DNA of 64,000 nucleotides from Muribaculaceae bacterium (GTDB lineage: Bacteria; Pseudomonadota; Alphaproteobacteria; Rs-D84): the NCBI GenBank assembly GCA_023665245.1, contig JAMPEH010000001.1, positions 124,001 through 188,000 of the forward strand. Direction: 5' to 3'. Below, one piece after another: positions 1 to 8,158 of the stretch. The first letter of the stretch is position 1. Each line of letters opens with the position of its first letter. The position numbers were made by a program, and so were the translations under genes. The notes beneath the pieces are model-generated. The model saw nothing but the letters and a program-made list of their open reading frames with translations, did not search any database and was not told where the DNA came from.

Positions 1-353
1 GATGTTGACCAGTTTTTATTTCCATATACAATTTGCGCCCCAGAATTTTGCACTGGCGTCACGGCGGCAACACTGGGCAACTGGCCCAAGAATTCTGCAT
101 CATCAATTGTCAGTGTCATGCGGTTCCCGCCACGCACACCGGCCGATTGTGCCGCGCCGGCGCGAATCATAACCGTATTTGTCCCCAGACTTGAAAACTG
201 GTCTGTAATCTGGTGTTGCACGGTTTCACCAACCGCCACCATAATCACCACGGCCATAACGCCGATAACGATACCCAGTACCGTCAGAAACGAACGCATT
301 TTATTGCCACTGACAGACAACCAAGATTCTTTTAATATATCGTTAAATGTCAT
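1..353 (-). CDS. ABC transporter permease, MacB/FtsX type (partial, N-terminal part)
   Basis: Inner-membrane subunit of a MacAB-TolC-like tripartite exporter. Translating the minus strand from the ATG at 353 gives a start MTFNDILKESWLSVSGNKMR followed by a hydrophobic segment (FLTVLGIVIGVMAVVIMVAV), the usual first helix of MacB/FtsX-family permeases. A periplasmic stretch with TDQFSSLGTNTVMIRAG follows, as in the MacB periplasmic domain. The gene leaves the window on the left after about 117 codons. Its start overlaps the stop of the ATPase gene by 4 bases (ATGA type), so translation is probably coupled. ATPase and permease are separate genes here, as in YknYZ-type exporters, rather than fused as in E. 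coli MacB. Confidence 0.85.
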   Translation of the reverse strand, partial: MTFNDILKESWLSVSGNKMRSFLTVLGIVIGVMAVVIMVAVGETVQHQITDQFSSLGTNTVMIRAGAAQSAGVRGGNRMTLTIDDAEFLGQLPSVAAVTPVQNSGAQIVYGNKNWST

Positions 354-1084
354 TTTTTGTGCGCCTTTTGTAATACAGATTCTGATTTTGGCACCACGCC
401 ATCATACGTGATATGACCGTCATAGATATGAATCAGACGGTCTGCATATTGGGCGATATCAAATTCGTGTGTAATCATAACGATTGTGATGCCCAGTTCC
501 TTATTCAGTTTTTTAAAGAACTGTAAAATTTCATGGCCCATTTTACTGTCTAGGGCCCCTGTCGGTTCGTCTGCCAAAATCAGTTTTGGGTCACCGGCCA
601 GTGCACGTGCGATTGCAACGCGTTGCTTCATACCACCTGACAATTGCGTCGGCAGATATGATTGAAACTTTTCAAGGCCCACCAGTTTCAACATTTCAAT
701 GGCGCGTTGGCGTCGTTGTGACATTGGCAAACCGCAATACATTAACGGCAACATAACATTGTCCAGAACACTGCGTTTGGCCAACAGGTTAAATTGCTGG
801 AATACAAAACCGATATATTCATTTCGGGCGGTGGCTAATTCATCCGCCGTCATGTCAGAAATATTTGTCCCGTATAAAGAATATGTTCCAGATGATGCCG
901 TATCCAACGCACCGATAATGTTCATGCATGTGGATTTACCAGACCCCGATGGCCCCATAATAGATACAAATTCGCCCGGGTATATATCAAATGTATTGTC
1001 GAATAAAACCTGCTGGGTACCACCGGCTTCTAACGGGAATACCTTGCAGATTTTATTCATTGAAATAACAGGTGTTTGTTTCAT
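350..1084 (-). CDS. ABC transporter ATP-binding protein, MacB/LolD family
   Basis: Cytoplasmic ATPase of the exporter, 244 aa. It shows a Walker A GPSGSGKST near residue 46, Q-loop FVFQQFNLL, ABC signature LSGGMKQRVAIARAL, Walker B LILADEPTGALD and H-loop ITHE. The DEPTGALDSKMG stretch is typical of the LolD/MacB/FtsE subfamily. I start at the ATG at 1084 (MKQTPVISMNKI). An open frame continues further upstream, but only inside the macA gene. The gene lies 16 bases after macA and overlaps the permease by 4. Substrate unknown: MacAB-type systems export macrolides, toxins, heme or lipopeptides. Confidence 0.93.
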   Translation of the reverse strand: MKQTPVISMNKICKVFPLEAGGTQQVLFDNTFDIYPGEFVSIMGPSGSGKSTCMNIIGALDTASSGTYSLYGTNISDMTADELATARNEYIGFVFQQFNLLAKRSVLDNVMLPLMYCGLPMSQRRQRAIEMLKLVGLEKFQSYLPTQLSGGMKQRVAIARALAGDPKLILADEPTGALDSKMGHEILQFFKKLNKELGITIVMITHEFDIAQYADRLIHIYDGHITYDGVVPKSESVLQKAHKK

Positions 1085-1100
1085 TATATTATTCCCTGAT

Positions 1101-2282
1101 TTACATTGGTCCACCCATTGGGCCGCCGTGTCCGCCGCGCTGGTTGGTTGATTTGGTTGTGGTCGATGCCTGGCCCTGGTATCCGACAATAATTTTATCA
1201 CCGGCCTGAATTTTGTCAGAAATAATTTGGGTTTCTGTCGCAGATTCCAGACCCTTGGTATATTCAACAAAGACAATCTGGTCTGCGCGTTGAATCGCCA
1301 AATGTGTACTTGGTGTAATTGATGGGTCAATATCGTCTGCAATTGAATTAAAATTCTTGACCAAGAACGCTGCATTTTGTGCCTTCCATGCGTCTGTCAC
1401 TTGGTCAACAATAACTGTTACAAATGCGGTCATACCCGGCATCAGACGCAGATCAGAATTATCAACATCGATCACAACAGTATAAACAACAACGTTTGAT
1501 GTCGTTGTTGGCGACAAGCGGATTTGGCGTACTGTACCTGTAAATGTATCGGTTGGATATGCGTCAACGGTAAAGTCCACCCTTTGGCCTTCTTTGATAA
1601 CACCAATATCCGCCTCTGATACTGCGGTTTCAATTTGCATTTTTGTTAAATCTTCGGCAATTTCAAACAGGTCTGGCGTTTGGAACGATGCCGCAACTGT
1701 TTGACCTTTATCAACCTTGCGCGATATGACAGTGCCATTGACAGGGGATGTAATTGTCGCATACCCCAGATTTGTGACCGCACGGTCGTACTGCGATTGT
1801 GCGCGATTGACCGATTGTTCTGCCTGTTCATAACTGGTTTGTGATTTTTCCATTTCTGCACGGGCAATATATCCATCTGCAAACAATGTCTTGTTGCGTT
1901 GATATTCACTTTTTGCATAGTTGCGTTCTGATATTGCACTGTCCAGGCTTGCCTTGGCCTCGTTCACGGATGCCTGCAATACAGATGGTTCAATCTTTAA
2001 CAGGATATCACCTTGCTTTACCTTGGAATTATAGTCAACGAATAATTCTTCGATTGTACCCGATACTTGCGAGCCAACGCTGACCGTATTTACGGGCTGG
2101 ATTTCACCTGTTGCACTGACTGTGTATGACAGGTCACCGCGATTAATGTTGATAGTGATATAGTTTTTTTTGTCAGATTTACTGCCACCAAAAATCATAT
2201 AACCTGCGGTGCCGACCAATATCGCCGACAGTGATACCAATACAATACCGCGGCGTGTAAAGATAGATTTTTTATTTTTCAT
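1101..2282 (-). CDS. macA: periplasmic adaptor (membrane fusion) protein, MacA-like
   Basis: Links the inner-membrane ABC pump to TolC. The protein is 393 aa with an N-terminal membrane anchor (IVLVSLSAILVGTAGYMIFG, about residues 13-32), a biotinyl-lipoyl half motif (VSATGEIQPVNTVSVGSQVS), an alpha-helical hairpin rich in A/E/Q/R (about 100-165), the second lipoyl half (ATITSPVNGTVISRKVDKGQ) and a beta-barrel domain. This order matches MacA. The C-terminus is Gly/Met rich (RGGHGGPMGGPM), which may be a metal-binding tail. The start overlaps the end of tolC by 11 bases, and the ABC ATPase follows 16 bases downstream. Confidence 0.92.
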   Translation of the reverse strand: MKNKKSIFTRRGIVLVSLSAILVGTAGYMIFGGSKSDKKNYITININRGDLSYTVSATGEIQPVNTVSVGSQVSGTIEELFVDYNSKVKQGDILLKIEPSVLQASVNEAKASLDSAISERNYAKSEYQRNKTLFADGYIARAEMEKSQTSYEQAEQSVNRAQSQYDRAVTNLGYATITSPVNGTVISRKVDKGQTVAASFQTPDLFEIAEDLTKMQIETAVSEADIGVIKEGQRVDFTVDAYPTDTFTGTVRQIRLSPTTTSNVVVYTVVIDVDNSDLRLMPGMTAFVTVIVDQVTDAWKAQNAAFLVKNFNSIADDIDPSITPSTHLAIQRADQIVFVEYTKGLESATETQIISDKIQAGDKIIVGYQGQASTTTKSTNQRGGHGGPMGGPM

Positions 2283-3600
2283 TTATTGTTGCCTCTAGTT
2301 CTGATTTAATATCGCCAATGGCCAATGCCACCGCCGCGCGTTTTATAAACAAGTCGTACTTTGCCGCATTGTTTTGACGTTGGGCGTCAATCAGTTCAGA
2401 TTGTGCCTGTTGCCAATCCAGCATTGTTGCACGACCAACCTTGTACATGCCAGCGGTCACTTTTTCGCTTTCTGTTGCGGATTTCAGCAATGTTTCGGTT
2501 TGGGTTAAAACCGTCTGGGCTGTTTTATAGTTCTGATATGCGGTAAACACATCCATCATTGCATTGTCAGATGTATTTTGTTCATTGTATTTTGCGCGTT
2601 CATAATCCGCCATTGCTGCACGTGCGCCATACATATTGGCAAAGCCTGCAAACAGTGGCATTGATACGCGTACACCAATTGAACCATTAATTTTTTCGGA
2701 TCCCACATCAATTAAGCCTGGAATACGTTCATCGTTCCAAGAAACAGAACCAGATGCACTGATACTGGGTAAATTTTTCAAGAACGCCGAATTGCGTTTG
2801 TGCCACGCGGCATCTTTTTGTGCGGTTGCGCGCAACAGGTCGGGGCGCTTGGCCTGGGCGATTTTTATCAAATCGTCAATTTGTTCACGTTCTGTGTCTG
2901 TTCCAAATGTCGATGACATATCAGCGATGGTGATTTCCTGGTCTGCCGGGAACGACAACTTGGTCAGCAGTGTGCCTTTGGCGATTTCACGATTGTTTTT
3001 TGCACGCTCCAATGATAATTCCGAACTGGCCAATGTTGTTTCTGCCTTTAATACATCGGCGCGTGCGACGGCGCCTGCCTTGAATTTTTTCTGGGCCGTA
3101 TCATGGGCGGTTTTTGCCACCGCCAATGCAGATGTTGCAGATTCAACGTCCGCATCTGCATTTAACAGATTGTAATACGAACCGACCAATCCATAGACAA
3201 AATTTTGTACGGTTTCATCAAATTCGAATCCAGCCGCGCGATATGTATCAATCATCTGATTCATATCAGACAAACGCTTGCCAAAGTCAAATATCAGATA
3301 AGACGCCGAAATCGATGCACCATATGACCAGTCGTCCCAGTCTTTATTACGATAATCTTTGCTGGCCGATGCGCCAATACTGACACTGGGCAAATAACTG
3401 GCATATCCTGCATTTTTATTAAACCGTGCAGATTTTAATGACGCATATGCGGCGGCTGTCTGGGGATTGCGACACAGCCCCAATTTCACGACATCTTGCA
3501 GTCCAACAACATCCGTGGGCGCGTTTCGCATTGTCGCACAATCGTTACCGCCCCATGCAATTGTCGGCATAAATGCCGCCAACAGATAGATTTTTTTCAT
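2272..3600 (-). CDS. tolC: TolC-family outer-membrane efflux protein
   Basis: Outer-membrane channel of the exporter and first gene of the operon. The protein is 442 aa with a signal peptide (MKKIYLLAAFMPTIAWGG) and long alpha-helical repeats typical of the OEP family. Two related halves can be seen, each with a YxxA...A-rich coiled region (LKSARFNKNAGYASYLPSVS and KDAAWHKRNSAFLKNLPSIS). The ATG at 3600 is chosen because it gives the signal peptide and follows an AGAGAG ribosome site. In-frame codons further upstream add only a charged MYKEKKREIF. The region upstream to 3700 is AT-rich and probably carries the operon promoter. Confidence 0.92.
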   Translation of the reverse strand: MKKIYLLAAFMPTIAWGGNDCATMRNAPTDVVGLQDVVKLGLCRNPQTAAAYASLKSARFNKNAGYASYLPSVSIGASASKDYRNKDWDDWSYGASISASYLIFDFGKRLSDMNQMIDTYRAAGFEFDETVQNFVYGLVGSYYNLLNADADVESATSALAVAKTAHDTAQKKFKAGAVARADVLKAETTLASSELSLERAKNNREIAKGTLLTKLSFPADQEITIADMSSTFGTDTEREQIDDLIKIAQAKRPDLLRATAQKDAAWHKRNSAFLKNLPSISASGSVSWNDERIPGLIDVGSEKINGSIGVRVSMPLFAGFANMYGARAAMADYERAKYNEQNTSDNAMMDVFTAYQNYKTAQTVLTQTETLLKSATESEKVTAGMYKVGRATMLDWQQAQSELIDAQRQNNAAKYDLFIKRAAVALAIGDIKSELEATINEK

Positions 3601-3738
3601 GAAAATTTCTCTCTTTTTCTCTTTGTACAAATATTATAACGTATTTTTTCCTAAAATGGTTCAAAAAAAATATATTGAACCAAAGAATTTTATATTTCGT
3701 TGTATATGATGCATTTCACAAAAGGAAAGGAAATCAAA

Positions 3739-4080
3739 ATGAATACACTTGCAATCGCAGCAATATTGGCAACTGTATCTGTTGGGGCGTATGCCGCCGA
3801 TGGCCAGATGCCAGACACAGAAAAAACACATAAAAATTTTATGGAATTATTGACCGAAGATCAGCGTTCGTGCATTGAAAAATACGGGTGTAAAATGCCA
3901 GAACCTGGTCAACGACCAGAAAAAAACGCAGATGCCAAACGGCCAACGCAACCTGATGATAGTCAGAACCACGGGCCAAAAGATATGGACTGTATTCGTC
4001 AGGCAATGGAATCGTGTGGCGTACAAATGCCAACACCACCCGCACGTCCAACAGATGGCGCAAATGTGAAACAAAATTAA
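3739..4080 (+). CDS. small secreted protein with two Cys-x(4-6)-Cys Pro-rich motifs
   Basis: 113 aa, not recognised. It begins with a signal peptide (MNTLAIAAILATVSVGAYAA) after a strong AAGGAAAGGA ribosome site. The mature part has two similar blocks, SCIEKYGCKMPEPGQRP and DCIRQAMESCGVQMPTPPARP, each with two cysteines and a following MP...RP. This suggests an internal duplication and disulfide or metal binding in the periplasm. It is transcribed toward the Spy-like gene of the adjacent sigma-factor operon and shares a terminator with it. It may be a target of that sigma factor, which is inference only. Confidence 0.7.
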   Translation: MNTLAIAAILATVSVGAYAADGQMPDTEKTHKNFMELLTEDQRSCIEKYGCKMPEPGQRPEKNADAKRPTQPDDSQNHGPKDMDCIRQAMESCGVQMPTPPARPTDGANVKQN

Positions 4081-4102
4081 CCTAATAAATTCTACCTTTC
4101 AT

Positions 4103-4131
4103 AAAAAATCCCCCAGAAATGGGGGAGTTTT
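4103..4131. terminator. bidirectional terminator between the small Cys protein and spy-like genes
   Basis: Stem CCCCCA/TGGGGG (4110-4115 with 4120-4125), loop GAAA, an A-run on the left and TTTT on the right. It serves two convergent genes. Confidence 0.85.
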
Positions 4132-4645
4132 AGTAGATTTTCTCCGAGTATTGTTCTTTAAATTTGTTTTTCAGTATTTCTTTTTGTTCCGGTGTTAAAA
4201 TAGACTCAAAATCTTTGCGGTGTGATTCAATCATTTTCTGTCGTTTTTCATTTAATTTTTTTATATCTTTGCGTAATTCTTTGCGCATTTTTTCAATTTT
4301 GCGAAATTGTTCATCTGTCAGTACACTTTCAAATCTTTCTTGATAACGTTCTTGTATTGCGTCGCGATTTTCATCTAATTCTTTGATATCATTATGATGC
4401 TTTTTCCCCAGATTATATAATTTTTCGCGTTGTGCATCTGTCAATTTCAAATCGTCATTAAATGGAAAGGCGGCATGTCTTGGCCCCGGGAAAGGCGGTC
4501 TTGGCATAAATCTGGATGGCGGTATAGCCCCCAAAACAACCATTTCAAATTCGGATGATTGATTGTTGGTTTTATTTTCTTTGCAATTTGCCACACCAAA
4601 TATCATAACAGTACAAATGGTTGCGAATATAATATTGTTTTTCAT
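4130..4645 (-). CDS. Spy/CpxP-like (LTxxQ) periplasmic protein, possible metal-stress sensor
   Basis: 171 aa exported protein. The N-terminus MKNNIIFATICTVMIFGVANC reads as a signal peptide with an imperfect lipobox (VANC). After a Pro-rich linker the mature part is almost all charged helix with three LTxxQ-type motifs: LTDAQREKL, LTDEQFRKI and LTPEQKEIL. This motif defines the Spy/CpxP/CnrX/ZraP group of periplasmic chaperones and metal sensors. It is the last gene of a three-gene operon behind an anti-sigma-like gene and an ECF sigma factor, the same set of parts as cnrYXH. Metal sensing is inferred from that context. Confidence 0.8.
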   Translation of the reverse strand: MKNNIIFATICTVMIFGVANCKENKTNNQSSEFEMVVLGAIPPSRFMPRPPFPGPRHAAFPFNDDLKLTDAQREKLYNLGKKHHNDIKELDENRDAIQERYQERFESVLTDEQFRKIEKMRKELRKDIKKLNEKRQKMIESHRKDFESILTPEQKEILKNKFKEQYSEKIY

Positions 4646-4660
4646 AATGTTTCCTTTTGT

Positions 4661-5149
4661 TTACTTGTGTTGAAGAAATTCTAATTGTGCTGCCAGTATT
4701 TTTCGTGCATTGAACAGACGTGATTTCACTGTTCCCACAGGGATATTTAACCGCGATGCGATTTGTTCTAATGACATGCCTTCAAATTCTTGCAATATAA
4801 TAACTTGGCGCAGTTTGCGTGGCAACCTGTCTACCGCCCGCAGAATAATTTTCTGACGTTGGGCGGCTGTAAATATTATTTCTGGGTTAAATCGTTCATC
4901 ACTTAGATGTTGTGGAATTTCAACATTTTTACATCCCTGGATATAAAATTTATTTTTAAAGTAATCGATGCAAATATTATTTGTTATAACACAGACCCAT
5001 GATTTCTCGCGTCCTTGTTCTGTGTACATATCGCGCTTTTGCCACAGGCGGATGAATACTTCCTGCTCTAAATCTGGATTTGATGTCCCCGTTTTTTGAC
5101 GGATGATTTTTTGTACCAGATATCTGTATTTATCCACCATATCAAACAT
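4661..5149 (-). CDS. ECF-type RNA polymerase sigma factor
   Basis: 162 aa, the size of an extracytoplasmic-function sigma factor. Region 2 is seen in DLEQEVFIRLWQKRDMY and the following SWVCVITNNICIDYFK. Region 4 is seen in LPRKLRQVIILQEFEGMS followed by the helix-turn-helix LEQIASRLNIPVGTVKSRLF. The gene overlaps the stop of the upstream anti-sigma-like gene by one base (TAATG), which suggests coupled translation and stoichiometric production. The Spy-like gene follows 15 bases downstream. The regulon is unknown; the divergent P-type ATPase and the convergent small Cys protein are the obvious candidates. Confidence 0.93.
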   Translation of the reverse strand: MFDMVDKYRYLVQKIIRQKTGTSNPDLEQEVFIRLWQKRDMYTEQGREKSWVCVITNNICIDYFKNKFYIQGCKNVEIPQHLSDERFNPEIIFTAAQRQKIILRAVDRLPRKLRQVIILQEFEGMSLEQIASRLNIPVGTVKSRLFNARKILAAQLEFLQHK

Positions 5150-5394
5150 TAAATAATTCCTATGGCGTCAAATTCGTCAATATAATAATATTCAGATACA
5201 GTGTCTGCGGCATACAGTTCTGCATACAATCTGTCAATATCTATATGATTCATGCGTGTATTTATAATAAACGGCACACCAATGGTCACAACAACAGCTA
5301 AAACACTGCTGTTATACAATATACGCCGCCGTCGTGCACGACGCGCGTGGTATAATGGTGCGGCTTCTTGTAATAATTTTGAAATGTCATCCAT
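5149..5394 (-). CDS. short membrane-anchored anti-sigma-like protein
   Basis: 81 aa starting MDDISKLLQEAAPLYHARRA. It has an amphipathic N-terminal segment, a basic patch (RRARRRR), one transmembrane helix (about residues 28-46, YNSSVLAVVVTIGVPFII) and a short periplasmic tail rich in Asp/Glu/Tyr. This topology matches short anti-sigma factors such as CnrY, whose cytosolic N-terminus binds the sigma factor. Sequence identity to a named family is not evident, so the call rests on topology and on its position directly ahead of the ECF sigma gene. The start at 5394 follows an AGGAATTACGCAA ribosome site. Confidence 0.6.
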   Translation of the reverse strand: MDDISKLLQEAAPLYHARRARRRRILYNSSVLAVVVTIGVPFIINTRMNHIDIDRLYAELYAADTVSEYYYIDEFDAIGII

Positions 5395-5517
5395 TTGCGT
5401 AATTCCTGTTATATCAATATATAAAACGATTTTGCATTTGTACAGGTTCAAAAATTAAATAATTTGCGTTGTTGGGTGGCTGTGCTATATTCAGGGCACA
5501 ATGGAAAGGATATAATT

Positions 5518-8133
5518 ATGGAATTGTCTGGACTGACCACAAATCAAGTTATTCAAAATCGTCAAAAGTACGGTGCAAATATTTTGCCGCGCCCACGTTC
5601 TAAGACCGCATGGGATTTTTTACGCGATGTGTTTACTGATAAATTAAATCTGATTTTGTTATTCTTGGCTGTTGTGTTTATTGTTGTCGCGATTTTGGGA
5701 CTAGGCAGCATGACCGAAGCCATTGGTATAATTACAGTATTAGCATTGATTGCATGGATTGATGTTGCAACAGGCCTGCGCAGTCAGGGCTTCACACGTC
5801 AATTGCAAGATATGGCGGATGTGCGCTATTGTAATGTCGTGCGCGGTGGCCGTGTCCAGAATATAAATGTGACGGATATCGTTGTTGGTGACGTTGTGAT
5901 GTTAAATACCGGTGATACAATTCATGCGGATGGGTATTTGGTATCGGGCGAGGTGGATGTGGATAATTCTGTATTGAACGGTGAAACAAAACGCGTTCAC
6001 AAGACACCCATCAAAAACTATAAATATAATCCACGTGCCAAAATCACAGGCGATGCGTATATTGATAAAAACAGTCTGTTTTCCGGTGCAACAATTCAAT
6101 CTGGACGTGGCCAAATGATTGTGACGCGTGTTGGTATAAATACAGAGCAGGGTAAAATCTTATCAGATGTTCAGACAATTACCGCCCCACGTACATCATT
6201 GGATATGCAACTGGACAAATTGGCCACCCAAATCAGTAAATTTGGTCTGATTGGTGCATGCTTTGTTGGTGTCGTGCTGATTGGGGTGGATATTGCAAAT
6301 GCGGGTGGGATTACCACATTTTTTAGTATGGGCAATTTGGCAGTAATAAAATCGGTACTGTCCATATTGGTAATTGCATTAACAATTGTTGCCGCCGCTG
6401 TCCCCGAAGGATTACCTTTAATTGTAAGTCTGGTTATATCACAAAATGCACGTGAAATGGTTCGTCATAATGTATTGGCCAAATACGCCAATAAGATACC
6501 CGAGGCTGGCAACATCCAAATCCTGTGCACAGATAAAACTGGAACATTAACATGTGCCAACTTGACACCTGTTCAAAATTTCTTGGGTAATGGTGATGAA
6601 TTACCATTTAATTCAGACGTTCGTGCAAATGAATTATTTCTGTATGGGGTTATCTTGAACGGTGGGGCCCGATATGAAGATACAGGTAAAATAGTTGGTG
6701 GCAATTCAACTGGTCGTGCATTGCTGGGGCTAATACCACAGGGTGGGGCGCTGTTTGAAAAGTTGTATAACAATTATCGCGTCATTGCTGAATTGCCCTT
6801 TGACAGTGCGAACAAGTATTCTGCCACCGAATTACATGGCGCAGATAACTTTACACTGTACATGGGTGCACCCGAATTGATATTAGCCCACGCTACGAAA
6901 TATATGACTGCGGATGGAAAAATACGCAAAATAAACAAATCAGTTATTGATGATGTTATTGCAAAAAATGCATCACGTGCAATGCGCTTGGTCGCAACAG
7001 GCGTCAGTGCGTCGCATATTTTGCGTCACGGTCTGCCGGATGATTTGGTATTGGTATCTTTGACTGCATTGCGTGACGAAATTCGTCCAGGTATCCCACA
7101 TGCCGTTGATACTATGCATAATGCACATGTTCAGGTTATAATGATTACAGGTGACAGTCTGCCAACTGCAATCGCGATTGCTCATGAAACAAATATTATG
7201 CAAAGTCCTGATGATATTGCGATTGGGGCTGCCGAACTGGATGAATACAGTGATGCAAAGTTATTGGAAATATTGCCACGCCTGCGTGTTGTTGCACGTG
7301 CTGTGCCTGCCACAAAATTGAAACTGGTGCGTGTCGCACAAAGTGCAAGCCTGTGTATCGGTATGTGCGGTGATGGGACAAATGATGCACCGGCATTAAA
7401 AATGGCCGATGTTGGATTTGCCATGGGAACAGGGACTGATGTCGCCAAGGCAGCGGCGGATATAATAATAACAGATGATAATTTTGTATCAGTTGTCGAT
7501 GCCGTGCGATTGGGACGTACATTTTTACATAATATCAAGATGTTCTTGCGATTCCAATTGCCGATAAATATATGGCTGATGACGGCGTGTTTACTGTTCC
7601 CAATATTTATAGGGGCGCCTGCGTTTTTTGCAACTCAGATATTAATTATTAATATAATCATGGACAGTTTAAATTCATTGGCGTTTGGTGGTGAACCATC
7701 AAAACCTGAATATATGCATGAACCAGTTGTGACCAAGGGGGCGCCGCTGATATCCCGGCGCGGTATGTGGCATGTGATATGGACGGCGATTGGGTTTGCA
7801 GGGCTAACGGCGATGTTATATTTGCCATGCGTTGCGCGTATGTTTAACAGCGGGGCCCAAATTGAAACAGCGCGCTTTGTTTTATTAGTATTTGCCGCAA
7901 TGTTAAATGGATTTAATGTCAGAACGGTTGGCTTAAACATATTCCGCGGGCTATCCAAAAATTCGATGTTTTTAGGAATCTTGATGTTAGTATTTGTTGC
8001 GACAGTCGTATTGGTGCAAATTGGTGGCGAAATGTTCCATGTCACAGCATTAGGTATAAATCAGTGGATTGTATTAATTGGGATATCAATGCTGATTATT
8101 CCATGGGGGATGATTGGTAAGTTTAAAAATTAA
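5518..8133 (+). CDS. cation-transporting P-type ATPase (calcium type, P2)
   Basis: 871 aa inner-membrane pump. Visible motifs are the actuator loop around VDNSVLNGETK (TGES-like), the TM4 ion site VPEGLPL, the phosphorylation motif DKTGTLT, ITGDS, and the hinge GDGTNDAPALKMADVGFAMG with AAADIIITDDNF. PEGLP in TM4 and no N-terminal metal domain place it with P2 Ca2+/Mn2+ ATPases rather than heavy-metal P1B pumps. Ten hydrophobic segments fit the P2 layout. The start at 5518 follows GGAAAGGA. The gene is divergent from the anti-sigma/sigma/Spy operon, hinting at a shared ion- or envelope-stress response. Confidence 0.93.
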   Translation: MELSGLTTNQVIQNRQKYGANILPRPRSKTAWDFLRDVFTDKLNLILLFLAVVFIVVAILGLGSMTEAIGIITVLALIAWIDVATGLRSQGFTRQLQDMADVRYCNVVRGGRVQNINVTDIVVGDVVMLNTGDTIHADGYLVSGEVDVDNSVLNGETKRVHKTPIKNYKYNPRAKITGDAYIDKNSLFSGATIQSGRGQMIVTRVGINTEQGKILSDVQTITAPRTSLDMQLDKLATQISKFGLIGACFVGVVLIGVDIANAGGITTFFSMGNLAVIKSVLSILVIALTIVAAAVPEGLPLIVSLVISQNAREMVRHNVLAKYANKIPEAGNIQILCTDKTGTLTCANLTPVQNFLGNGDELPFNSDVRANELFLYGVILNGGARYEDTGKIVGGNSTGRALLGLIPQGGALFEKLYNNYRVIAELPFDSANKYSATELHGADNFTLYMGAPELILAHATKYMTADGKIRKINKSVIDDVIAKNASRAMRLVATGVSASHILRHGLPDDLVLVSLTALRDEIRPGIPHAVDTMHNAHVQVIMITGDSLPTAIAIAHETNIMQSPDDIAIGAAELDEYSDAKLLEILPRLRVVARAVPATKLKLVRVAQSASLCIGMCGDGTNDAPALKMADVGFAMGTGTDVAKAAADIIITDDNFVSVVDAVRLGRTFLHNIKMFLRFQLPINIWLMTACLLFPIFIGAPAFFATQILIINIIMDSLNSLAFGGEPSKPEYMHEPVVTKGAPLISRRGMWHVIWTAIGFAGLTAMLYLPCVARMFNSGAQIETARFVLLVFAAMLNGFNVRTVGLNIFRGLSKNSMFLGILMLVFVATVVLVQIGGEMFHVTALGINQWIVLIGISMLIIPWGMIGKFKN

Positions 8134-8135
8134 AA

Positions 8136-8158
8136 AAATCCCCAAATGGGGATTTTTT
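8136..8158. terminator. bidirectional terminator
   Basis: Stem AATCCCC/GGGGATT (8137-8143 with 8148-8154) flanked by A7 and T6. Its right arm runs into the stop codon of the convergent leucine-rich-repeat gene. Confidence 0.85.

Noticed and set aside
699..1151. Plus-strand open frame opposite the ABC ATPase
   Set aside because: Shadow of a conserved gene with complete ABC motifs on the other strand.
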